A stretch of 64,000 nt of DNA from Sambucus nigra (lineage: Eukaryota; Streptophyta; Magnoliopsida; Dipsacales; Adoxaceae): NCBI GenBank assembly GCA_949130495.1, contig OX422215.1, positions 10,455,302 to 10,519,301 on the forward strand, in the 5' to 3' direction. Each line of letters opens with the position of its first letter. Position 1 is the stretch's first letter. Below, one piece after another: positions 24,801 through 34,929 of this stretch. A program made the position numbers and the translations under genes. The notes under the pieces are model-generated. The model was not told the origin of the DNA and did no database searches. It saw nothing but the letters and a program-made list of their open reading frames with translations.

Positions 24801-25347
24801 AAAAAAATTGAGAGAGAGAATGTCTTCAAAAAAAATGACGGCTATGAGAGTTGAAAAGAAAAGAGGGAGAGAAAGGGTTTTAAACTAAAACCAAAATCAA
24901 ACCCTAAAGGTCTTTTCTAAAAGGCCCAAAACATTTAAAAGCCCAAAACATTTAAAAGCCCAAAAAAAAAACACAAAAAATACAAAATCCGAAAATAAAA
25001 AATAAAACAAAAAAAACACAAAGAAATATTCTGAATAAAAAAAATATTTTATATATCAAGTCAAATAAAATAAAAGACTTGAAATATAAAATAAACTTTA
25101 AATTCAGAAAAATATCAAAACTCACACAAGAAAAAATAAATAAATTATATGACACCCAAAATAATTTGTACATTACACAAAAAATATTTTTCTCAAAAAA
25201 AATAATTTATATAATAAATCAATATAGGAAAATATGATTTAAGATATAAAAAATAGATTTAAATAAAAATAAAAAATGCAAGAGCATATAAATAAATAAA
25301 ATTGTTTGTCTCAAGATTGAGCCAACACAAGAAGAATGAGATTTTCA
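21869..25347 (-). repeat. Element D LTR (5' LTR in element orientation)
   Basis: 3,479 bp, partner of 15,869-19,329. It carries a 15-bp duplication (ACATTTAAAAGCCCA) near 24,940-24,960 that the other LTR lacks. Substitutions between the copies are clustered at the two ends. Confidence 0.93.
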
Positions 25348-25352
25348 CATGA

Positions 25353-26533
25353 TATCGGGAGACGGCGTCAGGGTGGACGACACCAAATTTAGGCGATACT
25401 AGATTGGCCTACACCCACTTTGGTGACTCAAGTCCGCAGCTTTCATGGGCTCGATGAGTTTTATCGACAATTTATGGTGGGATTCAGCACCGTTATGGCC
25501 CCTATCATAGACTTGATGAGCACTTCTCCGAGCATCGAGTTCAGGTGGATTGTGGAGGTTGAGCAAGCCTTCACGCGTATTAAGGAGTTGATGATGACTC
25601 CTTTTATCCTCTCCTTACCTGACTTTGGCCACCTGTTTGAGTTATCTTGCGATGCTTGCAAAACAGGGGTGGGAGTCGTGTTGGGTCAGAACGGGAAGCC
25701 CATTACATTTTTCAGTCGAAAGTTGATAGGAGCAGCCTTGCACTATTCCACGTATGACTTGGACTTCTATGCGGTTGTGACTGCGGTGAAGTTTTGGTCA
25801 TCTTACCTTCTACATAAGGAGTTTGTGATCAAGTGTGACCATGAGGCATTGTGATTCCTTCATAGTCAACGGCATGTTAGTGACGGACATGCCAAATGGA
25901 CCGCCTATCTTTAGCGTTACACTTTCCGTTTCCACCTCCAGTAAAAGTTCGGTAAGAAGAATTTAGTAGCAGATGCACTTAGGTGGCAAGCTCATGCTTT
26001 AGTGACTTTGTGAAGTAAGGTTTTTAGGTTTGATTAGATTCGAGAATTTTACCCGACTGATGTGGAGTTGGGTCCCATTTTTATCGCATGCCAGCAGGGC
26101 AATGGCGCATCGAGTGAGTACCTATTACAGGATGGGTTTCTACATTGGGGGACAACTCTATGTATTCCTTCTTCCTCTTTACGGTAGAAGATTATATCTA
26201 AGGTTCACGGTGGCGATCTAGCAGGGCACCTAGGCACGCATGCATGCACGCAATATTGCAGGATCATTTTTATTACTGGATTATGAGGCAGGACAGTAAC
26301 GCCTTCATCACGCATTTTTATATTTGTCAGACGGCTAAGAGGTAGCATACGAATGTTGAATTTAACACTCCTCTACCAATTCCCGAGTGCCCGTGGTAGG
26401 ATGTCTCGATGAATTTCATTGTTGGTCTACCTTGTACTTCTAGCGAACACAACTCCATCTTCATTGTCATGGATCAAATCTCTAAGATGTCTCACTTCAT
26501 CCCGGTACTCCGATGATAGGCGCTTCCATTTCG
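25353..26533 (+). pseudogene. pol: Element E pol, piece 2 (RT thumb, RNase H, zinc finger, integrase start)
   Basis: It continues piece 1 in the same frame after element D. Visible are SGDGVRVD, then an open part at 25,420-25,854 with VRSFHGLDEFYRQF and the RNase H residues in LSCDACKTGVGVVL, YDLDFYAVV and CDHEAL. Decayed KNLVADAL follows. The integrase finger HFYICQTAKR is at about 26,310-26,340, and FIVGLPCTS and SKMSHF mark the integrase core before the catcc target site of element C (26,534-26,538). Stops at 25,852 and beyond kill it. Confidence 0.86.
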
Positions 26534-27008
26534 CATCCTGTAAGGACAGTTTTCTCATGTCCGAAATGTTTCATTTATTTATGTCGTACGCCGCTACATT
26601 TGGCACGTCACCTCACGATCTCACATGACGGCCTCTATCCGAATTCCGGGAATCAAGCAGGCATTATCTCCACTAATATGTCCCTTATCTGCATCAACGA
26701 CTTCACGTTCCTTGATTGTAGGCTCGTAATGCAAGTGGAACGCAAGAAAAGTCAAATCAGTGAAACAAGGCATGATAGGGATGTTCAAGGGAAAATTGGT
26801 AATTTTACAGCCACTGTCTGGAGGACCGGTCAACTGGAAAGTTGAAGAGATTTCCGCAACAAAGATACTGGAAGAAACGGCACCTCAATCCGAGCTACGG
26901 TGAACAAGTTATGGCCCGTTGAAAATGGAGATATGTTCATTGAAAATTATGGGAATTTTTCTAAGTGTTTAAGCACCTGTTCCCAGCACACTTTCCCGAA
27001 CCCAGCTT

Positions 27009-27042
27009 GGAACCGGTTCGCAGGGGTACCCGAACTGGTTCG
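27009..27042. promoter_or_regulatory. Two CGAACCGGTTCG-type palindromes, 22 bp apart
   Basis: GGAACCGGTTCG at 27,009 and CGAACTGGTTCG at 27,031 lie about 65 bp upstream of the TATA box. The 3' LTR has three units (34,861, 34,879, 34,901; spacings 18 and 22). Repeated palindromes in Sirevirus LTRs are known in general. A regulatory role here is inferred. Confidence 0.62.
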
Positions 27043-27106
27043 GGGTACCTGTACGCTGGATAGAATTTCAGTAGTTTAAAATCGTGGGTCTCTTCATGTA
27101 TTTCCC

Positions 27107-27114
27107 TATAAATA
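27107..27114 (+). promoter_or_regulatory. TATA box of element C LTR
   Basis: TATAAATA sits in a CCCTATAAATACC context, followed about 30 bp on by a purine-rich start region. The same box is at 45,762-45,769 in the 3' LTR. Confidence 0.75.
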
Positions 27115-27618
27115 CCAACTTCGAGAGAGGTGTTTTAAAAGACTTTAGGAGACGAATTTGAGAGTCCAAATACACCTAGTCTTCATATTTTTGAGTCCCA
27201 AGACTCATGTTTTGATTCACAAATCCTTGCCAAATATTTGTGAATCCTTTTGCAACCCAAGAACACAACTTTGGTTTGTTCAACCCTTGTGGAGGAGACC
27301 GTTCTTCTTCTTCATTGCAGCCCTACTGGAAAGGGATAATTCCAGTCGCGACTACAGAATCCGATACCCGAGGGTAATTCTTAGTCAACTTGTATTTTCA
27401 TTGTAATCCGATTGTAAGCCGTTTTCTTACAAATTATAGTGAAAATAAATGGTTTTGCCCCTGAGGGGGATTTTTCCTTAACTGCATGTGTTTGAATGTT
27501 CTTGCGTAGATTATCAATTTATTCAATCACATACTGCTGCATGGTTAGGGTTTTTTTGTGTTAAAAGGGTTTTATATATAATTTGATCATTTGAACGCGA
27601 GCACACACGTTCTTCAAA

Positions 27619-27631
27619 TTGGTATCAGAGC
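27619..27631 (+). promoter_or_regulatory. Element C primer-binding site (tRNA-Met type)
   Basis: TTGGTATCAGAGC, a perfect match, two bases after the 5' LTR. Confidence 0.95.
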
Positions 27632-27728
27632 AGGTTACGCTAATCTATCGCGTATTCCTTTTTCCGCAAAATTTTTCTAAGATATCAATTTTCTGAAAAA
27701 ATTGATTTTTGAAAAAGTGCGTGTTCAA

Positions 27729-29387
27729 ATGGAGAAGTCATATTATAAAATGCCTGTTTTTGACGGGATAAATTATGCTTATTGGAAAGCCCGTATGAGG
27801 TCGGCTTTAAAAGCCATTGATGAACGTGTCTGGATTTTGGTTGAACGTGGGTGGACTCCTCCCACCGTGACTGTTGATAATGTGACCAACTTGAAACCTG
27901 ACATTTCTTGGACTGATGAAGAAATTAAATGGTCATCTTTTAATTCTAAGGGTCTAAGTGCTATTTCTGGGTCTGTCACACCTGATGAGTTCAAACGCAT
28001 AATGACGTGTACCACGTCAAAAGAGGCATGGGATGTTTTACAACTCACCCATGAAGGAACTAATGCTGTGAAAGAGTCTAAGTTGCAAAACTTGACAACT
28101 CAATTTGAAACAATCACCATGCATGATTCTGAATGCTTTGATGAATTTTATGCTAGACTTTCTGACATTGTGAATACTAGTTTTAATCTTGGTAAACATA
28201 TTCCGAATGCTAGAGTTGTTAAAAAGATTCTTCGTTCTTTGCCTAAGCGTTTTATCCCTAAAGTCACTGTGCTAAATTCTATGGGTAATTTAAATACGCT
28301 AAAATTGGAAGAACTTGTAGGAGATTTGCAAACTTATGAAATTGATATGTTCCCTAAAAATGCTAAATCTAAAGATAAGGGAATTGCTCTTAAAGCCCAA
28401 GGGAGAAGGAGTGAGGGGTCATCTAGAAAGAGGGTAGAGTCATCTAGAAAGAGAGAGATTGACACGTCAGATTCTGAGTGCGATTTTGACTTAGATGATT
28501 TGGCTCTTTTCGCAAAAAATTTCAAGAGGATTCTCAAATTTAAGAAAAATGGCAATTTTAAAGATAAAAAGAAATTTGAGAAAAATAAGTTTGAAAAGAA
28601 AAATGAAAAAGTTTCCAAAAATCCTCCTCTAAAAGAAAGTGAGAGATGTTTTGAGTGTGATGGTAGGGGTCATAGAGCTTTTGAGTGTGCCAATCGTTTG
28701 AATAGAGAGAAAGGGAAAGTTGTTCTTAATGCTACCCTTAGTGACGACAGTGAGGTCGAGACGGTGGATTCTGGAGATGAGTCACCGCATGAGTGTAACT
28801 TCACCGCATTCATGGCCAGCCAAGTGAGCACTCCTAGTTCTCCTCACGACATTGAGGATGATGATTCACAGGGACACCTCGACAGTGAGATCGATGAGAG
28901 TGAGGGGGAGGATGACACAAGTGAGAGCGAGAGTGATATACAACGCGCCTACGCTGAGTTATATTCTGAGTCATTTAAAACTAAAAAGCGTAACAAAGCG
29001 TTAGTTCTTAAGATCACCTGCTTAGAGGAAGATTTAAAGAAAGCAAAAGAAAGAGAGTTATCCACTTGCACCGCCCTGAGAGAGAGAGAATCTGCATGTG
29101 TCGGGAAAGAGATTCTGTTTAGAGAGAGAGAGAGTGTTTTAGAGAAAGAGAGAGGGGACTTGACTAAACAAGTGGCAAGTCTTACGAGTCAGCTCCATTC
29201 CTCCGTGGAGACTCGAAAGAAACTTGAAGCCCTTGTTGCCCAGCTGACTCATGACCTTGAGAAAGCACGGGAAGTCAAGGTACAAATCGAGGACAGATCT
29301 GGGAAGATGGGAAAGATGCTCCTCGGCCCCGCTTTAGGTTTTGGTGATCGTCAAGGAATTGGATATGATGGTGCCTCCACATCCTAA
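27729..29387 (+). CDS. gag: Element C Gag
   Basis: 552 codons. Gag builds the virus-like particle and binds element RNA. I chose ATG 27,729 (MEKSYYKMPVFDG), since this wording with FDGINYAYWK opens most copia Gags. Next come the UBN2-type gag core (SKEAWDVLQLTHEG, ECFDEFYARL, LRSLPKRF) to about residue 220, a basic K/N-rich stretch, and a CCHC knuckle (CFECDGRGHRAFEC) near residues 307-320. An acidic Ser-rich stretch follows, then a long coiled coil full of RERES to about residue 520. It ends at TAA 29,385-29,387, but the same frame stays open beyond it into pol. Confidence 0.88.
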   Translation: MEKSYYKMPVFDGINYAYWKARMRSALKAIDERVWILVERGWTPPTVTVDNVTNLKPDISWTDEEIKWSSFNSKGLSAISGSVTPDEFKRIMTCTTSKEAWDVLQLTHEGTNAVKESKLQNLTTQFETITMHDSECFDEFYARLSDIVNTSFNLGKHIPNARVVKKILRSLPKRFIPKVTVLNSMGNLNTLKLEELVGDLQTYEIDMFPKNAKSKDKGIALKAQGRRSEGSSRKRVESSRKREIDTSDSECDFDLDDLALFAKNFKRILKFKKNGNFKDKKKFEKNKFEKKNEKVSKNPPLKESERCFECDGRGHRAFECANRLNREKGKVVLNATLSDDSEVETVDSGDESPHECNFTAFMASQVSTPSSPHDIEDDDSQGHLDSEIDESEGEDDTSESESDIQRAYAELYSESFKTKKRNKALVLKITCLEEDLKKAKERELSTCTALRERESACVGKEILFRERESVLEKERGDLTKQVASLTSQLHSSVETRKKLEALVAQLTHDLEKAREVKVQIEDRSGKMGKMLLGPALGFGDRQGIGYDGASTS

Positions 29388-32300
29388 ATTGCACCTGGAC
29401 CAGTTCTTGAGTTTACTACAACTCCTTATGGTCACCGTAAAAAACCTCAAAGGAGAGTTCGACCAAGAAAAGCAAACCAAGGTCCGCCTTTGACTGTGCT
29501 CTTTTGTACTTATTACAAAAGAAAAGGCCACCTTAGGGAAACTTGCTATAGCATGGGTCGGACACGACGTACTACTGCTCCACCACGTCATACTGATGAG
29601 TTTTCTAGTCTGAGAGAGCGAGTTGAGTTCTTAGCTGCCACGACTCAAAGATTAATGGAAGAATTTCGACGGATCTCTTTGCCGTTAGTGAATGCTTCTC
29701 ACATTCCAGCTAAAATCAACAACAACAAAGGCAAACAAAAGGTCATCTCGACTTGGGTACCTAAGAAAGATAAAAAGGATTTTGTTGTTCATGTTGCTCT
29801 CAAAGCACATAATACCTCTCAGTGGTATTTTGATAGTGGGTGCTCCAGACACATGATAGGTGATGCCTCATTTTTTACTAATCTTGAGGATTATCAAGAT
29901 GGCAGAGTCACCCTTGGAGATGGGAGTAAGTCTAGCATTATAGGACGAGGTACTATCGAGTTACCTGGTTTTCCTAAGCTAGAAAATGTTTTGTACGTCA
30001 AAGGTTTGAAAGCAAACCTTCTCAGCATTAGCCAGCTGTGCGACACTGACCTTGCAGTAAAGTTTGACCGGGACGCGTGTAAAGTCTACAATCAAACCGT
30101 TAAAATATTGATGCAAGGGGTGAGGACCGGGGATAATTTCTATGGGACTGAGCCCACATCCTCACTTGTTTGCAACAGCGCCACGATCACTCCTATGGAT
30201 CTGTGGCACCAACGTTTAGGTCACGTGAACGTTAGAGATCTTAATCGTTTATCTAAAAAGGACCTAGTACGTGGCTTACCATCTCTTGGAAAGTCAGCTT
30301 CAACCGTTTGTGGACCCTGTCAGTTGGGAAAACAAATTCGTAGTCCTCATAGGAAGTTGCATTCCATTACCACCTCTCGTGTTCTGGAGTTAATTCACAT
30401 GGATCTTATGGGTCCCACTCGTACTGAGAGTCTAGGTGGTAAGAGGTACATCCTCGTGATGGTAGATGATTTCTCCAGGTACTCCATTGTAGGTTTTCTG
30501 AGAGATAAATCCGACGCTGTAGATTTCTTAACGACTAAGTGTCGTGTCCTGCAAAATCAACACGGTGTCACTATTAACAGAATACGTAGTGACAACGGCA
30601 CTGAATTTAAGGAAGCAAAGGTGGATTTGTACTGTGATAGCCTTGGGATCAAACATGAGTTTCTGCTGTGATAACTCCTCAGCAAAATGGGATTGTTGAG
30701 AGAAAGAATAGAACGATCCAAGAGATGGCTAGATCTATGCTTCTAGGTCGTAAAGTTTCTAGGAGATTTTGGGCAGAGGCAGTGTCTACTGCATGCCACA
30801 CGGTGAATAGGGTTTATTTGCGTCCACACACACTACAGACACCTTATGAGTTGTGGACCGGCAAGAAGCCCAACCTGGCGTATTTCCGTGTTTTTGGGAG
30901 TAAATACTACATCCTACGGGATAAAGAGCAATTAGGAAAGTTCGACTCCCGGAGCGACGAGGGAATATTTCTAGGATATTCATCGAATAGTAGAGCATAC
31001 CGGGTATTTAACCTGAAGAGCTCTAGGGTTATGGAATCAATAAACGTTACCGTGCAAGATGACGAACCTTCGACGGTTATTGATCCTAACCTTAAGTGTG
31101 AGGATGAGGATTGTTCTGACAGTGATTTATCTGTTCCTCTCTCACACTCTGTGGATCCTACTCCTGTGTTAGGGGACACACCTGCTTGGGTTCGTAAGAG
31201 TCATGACCCTTCTGCCATTGTTGGTGATCCCACTCTAGGGGTCAAGACTCGTGCTCAGCTAGAGAACGTTGTTAGCCATCTTTGCTACACGTCCAAAGTC
31301 GAGCCCAAGAACCATAAAGAAGCACTCAAGGATGAACACTGGATATCTGCTATGCAGGATGAGTTGCTTCAGTTTAAAAAGAATAATGTCTGGGAATTAG
31401 TCCCCCGACCTAGTGAGACTAATGTGATAGGTACCCGGTGGATTTTCAAGAACAAAATGGATGAATATGGTACCATAATCAGAAATAAGGCTAGGTTGGT
31501 CGCTCAAGGCTACACACAGATAGAGGGTGTAGACTTTGGGGAGACATTTGCTCCTGTTGCGAGGCTTGAGTCCGTCCATCTTCTGCTCGCCATCGCATGT
31601 CATCTGCGCTTCAAGGTGTATCAGATGGATGTCAAGAGTGCCTTTTTGAATGGCATTCTACAGGAGGAGGTTTATGTGGAACAACCAAAAGGGTTTGAAG
31701 ACCCTCAGCACCCTGAGCACGTCTACTATCTGAGGAAAGCCTTGTATGGTTTGAAGCAAGCACCTCGTGCTTGGTACGAGAGGCTTACTTCCTATCTCTT
31801 AGCTCGTGGCTTCAAGAGAGGGGGAGTAGATATGACGTTGTTCGTCAGGAGAGATGACGGCGCTATTTTGGTTGCCCAGGTCTATGTGGATGACATAGTC
31901 TTTGGATCCACATGCTCCCAGCATGCTCATCACTTTGAGGAGGAGATGAAAAGTGAGTTTGAAATGAGCATGGTTGGTGAGCTTACATTCTTCCTTGGTC
32001 TCCAGGTTCGTCAGCTAGAGGATGGGATGTTCATCTCCCAATCCAAGTATGCTAGAGACCTAGTGAAGAAATTTGGTTTAGACTCCGCTAATCATGCCCG
32101 TACACCTATGAGTACCACTACCAAGCTTAGTAAGGACACTTCAGGCAAGGACGTAGAGCAAACCTTATATTGGAGTATGATAGGTAGTCTTCTCTACTTG
32201 ACTGCCAGTCATCCCGACATCGCCTTTAGTGTTGGAGTCTGTGCGCGATATCAGGCATCCCCAAAAGAGTCACATTTACTTGCTCTAAAACGTATTATTA

Positions 32301-32827
32301 AATACGTAAGTGGGACTCTCTCATATGGGATTTGGTATTCCTTTGATATCGATGACCGTCTGTCCGCCTATTCGGATGCCAATTGGGCTGGGGATGTAGA
32401 TGGATGTAGGAGCACTTCTGGTGGGTGTTTCTATTTTGGTTCTGCTCTTGTCTCCTGGCTGAGCAAGAAGCAAAATTCCATCTCTTTGTCCACTGCGGAG
32501 GCTGAGTACATAGCCGCCGGGAGTTATTGCACACAACTCTTGTGGATGAAGCAAATGCTGGAGGATTATGGGATATCACAGGACACCATGACCATTTCCT
32601 GTGATAACACGAGCATGATACACATATCCCGCAATCCATTTCAGCATTCGCGCACAAAACACATCAGGATACGTGAGCACTTTATACGTCAGTTAGTTGA
32701 AGAGAAAGTCGTATCCCTGAGTTTTGTTCCCACCGACCGTCAGTTAGCCGATATTTTCACGAAACCTTTAGATGCCCTTAGATTTGAGAGTCTTAGGAAA
32801 TCTTTAGGGATTTGCACAGTTGATTGA
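29388..32827 (+). pseudogene. pol: Element C Pol: protease, integrase, RT, RNase H (one frameshift)
   Basis: The frame continues straight from gag after its TAA. A second knuckle-like motif near 29,505 has CTYY for CxxC and so is damaged. Protease FDSGCSRHM is at 29,829. The integrase zinc part (LWHQRLGHV, CGPCQLGK) is at 30,196-30,330, and catalytic Asp residues are at about 30,397 and 30,588. A missing T near 30,662 ends the frame at TGA 30,669-30,671. The next frame (from 30,668) carries the Glu motif NGIVERKNR, then RT with YVDD (31,883-31,894) and RNase H ([28 protein letters not shown]) to TGA 32,825-32,827. Apart from the gag stop and this one-base loss the ORF looks intact. Confidence 0.9.
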
Positions 32828-34390
32828 GGGGTTGGTCTATGTCCAGAATAGGATGCTCCTTCATGTTCATATCGTATGCTTCCTATTGCTAGTCTGTTTT
32901 ATATGTACCATTGCTTAGTTGTACAGCTTTGTTTTATTCTTGTTGCTTTTTATATTTCTTTTGAAAAATACAAAAAGATTTTCCTTTAAGAAAAATTTTG
33001 AGAAAAAGCACAAAAAGATTTTATTTTGATAATATTTTTTGAAAAAGGCCAAAAAGATTTTTCTGTTTTTGCACCTTTTATGGATGAGCATTTAAGTTAG
33101 CCAAGTCACAACTTCATTCCATATATCCATGTGACTGTTTGATAGAGATTTGAGAGGCTACATCATTTCATCCATGTGCTTTACATTGATTGGAGTCTTT
33201 GAGATGTAATTAGTGATATCTTCCTACATGTTTGACTCCTATATTTTTTATTGCACACATGCACGGCTATATTTGATTATTGCACTTGTCTATCTTATGT
33301 TGGCTTGCGTGTTTTCATCTCAATCATGTCTATACAATGTACTATATGCGATAAAACTTGACAAGATTGGAATGCATGTAAAAACCGTTTTGGTGAGACT
33401 GTGTGTTTTTGTATAACGGGGAGGGGCTGCGAAAGGTACTCATCTATCCTTTGCGCAAAAGCCACCGTTAAAAAGGACCTAAAAATGGAGGAATTTTAAT
33501 ATCCGAGGTCCAAAGAGGTTAAACGAGCCTGAAAAAATTTACAGGCAATAAAAAGCAATTCATGCCAAATATGGGCCACTTAGGTTTCATCATCAATTCT
33601 CCAAAGTTTGAGAATTTAGAATGCCTCTATTCAAAATTATATCTGAGGGAGTTTGGTTGGAGAATCTTTAAACGGGTTTGCACTTCCTTGAAAGTCCTGA
33701 AAAATCATAAAATCATTTTGGACGTTATTGGTGTGAAAATCATTTTGAGCTTTGATTTGTTGATTTGATTGAGTCAATATCTTATACTGTCACTCTTTTA
33801 CACCAAAGGAAGTATTTGAGTTCATTCGCTATGAATATCAAATATTCATCGTGCACATATGTCATGTTTGTATGCATTGATTTTCCTATCGAATTTGATC
33901 ACACCACTTCATTTACGCTATCATCGACTTGGTTGCTTTCTATTTATTCATGGTGTGCTTTTATCCTAGTGACACCCTGCACTTGCTTATTTGATTTATT
34001 TCTCTAATTTGTCTATTTGGGGACATCATAAAAAGGGGGAGAAAGAATTATCATATTATGGGGGAGTTTGAATTTTGGGGGAGTTTTTGAGATGTTGCTT
34101 ATGTTATTATCATATATTGATATCCATGTTATCTCATTACAAACTCGATATGTCACGTGGTATTTGCTTTGTCTCATGTGTGTAGGTATGAAGATTGCAG
34201 ATCTATATGTTGCACACCCTGATGAGAAAAGTTTTGAGATTCCTGAAGAATTGAAGAACAAACGGTGAAGACTATTCATTTGTACCTTTTCCAGTTTTGG
34301 GTTCATGGGAGGGTAGATTTGTATAGGCAATTTCATATTTGATAATTCGGATTTTTTATGTATGTACCGGCATAGACATAGGGGGAGATT
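32828..34390 (+). other. Element C 3' non-coding tail with repeated polypurine tracts
   Basis: No env-like gene is visible. Short frames here (80 codons or fewer) lack signal peptides, cysteine patterns or coiled coils of env-like proteins. GGGGGAG occurs at 34,035-34,041, 34,060-34,066, 34,077-34,083 and, as the functional PPT, at 34,381-34,387 just before the LTR. Repeated PPT-like tracts in this place have been described for Sireviruses. Confidence 0.75.
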
Positions 34391-34929
34391 TGTAAGGACA
34401 TTTTTTTCATGTCCGAAATGTTTCATTTATTTATGTCGTACGCCGCTACATTTGGCACGTCACCTCACGATCTCACATGACGGTCTCTATCCGAATTCCG
34501 GGAATCAAGCATGCATTATCTCCACTAATATGTCCCTCATCTGCATCAACGACTTCACGTTCCTTGATTATAGGCTCGTAATGCAAGTGGAACGCAAGAA
34601 AAGTCAAATCAGTGAAACAAGGCATGATAGGGATGTTCAAGGGCAAATTGGTAATTTTACAGCCACCGTCCGGAGGACCGGTCAACTGGAAAGTTGAAGA
34701 GCTTACCGCAACAAAGATACTGGAAGAAACGGCACCTCAATCCGAGCTACGGTGAACAAGTTATGGCCCGTTGAAAATGGAGATATGTTCATTGAAAATT
34801 CTGGGAATTTTTCTAAGTGTTTAAGCACCTGTTCCCAGCACACTTTACCGAACCCAGCTTGGAATCGGTTCGGGGGGGCGAACCGGTTCGCAGGGGTACC
34901 CGAACCGGTTCGGGGTACCTGTACGCTGG
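34391..34929 (+). repeat. Element C 3' LTR, first part
   Basis: It matches 26,539-27,060 and then stops at gctgg, the target site of element B. It carries three CGAACCGGTTCG-type palindromes (34,861-34,912). Confidence 0.94.

Larger units (their letters stand above)
15869..25347 (-). mobile_element. Element D: gag-only LTR retrotransposon with 3.46-kb LTRs (minus strand)
   Basis: A 9.5-kb element with TSD catga (15,864-15,868 and 25,348-25,352). The LTRs (15,869-19,329 and 21,869-25,347) start TGAAAAAGG and end GATTTTCA on the plus strand. The interior is only 2,539 bp. It has a tRNA-Met PBS, a PPT and one broken gag-like gene, and no protease, RT, RNase H or integrase. That fits a TR-GAG or LARD-like non-autonomous element that depends on a partner. 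The two LTRs differ at only about 11 bases plus a few indels, so it moved recently. Confidence 0.9.
26539..27616 (+). repeat. Element C 5' LTR
   Basis: 1,078 bp, TG...CA. It holds palindromes at 27,009-27,042, a TATA box at 27,107-27,114, a leader from about 27,140 and a T-rich 3' part ahead of the PBS. It is 18 bp shorter than the 3' LTR at the palindrome array. Confidence 0.94.

Noticed and set aside
33213..34007. Short frames after element C pol as an env-like gene
   Set aside because: Each is 80 codons or fewer, without a start context, cysteine pattern or coiled coil.
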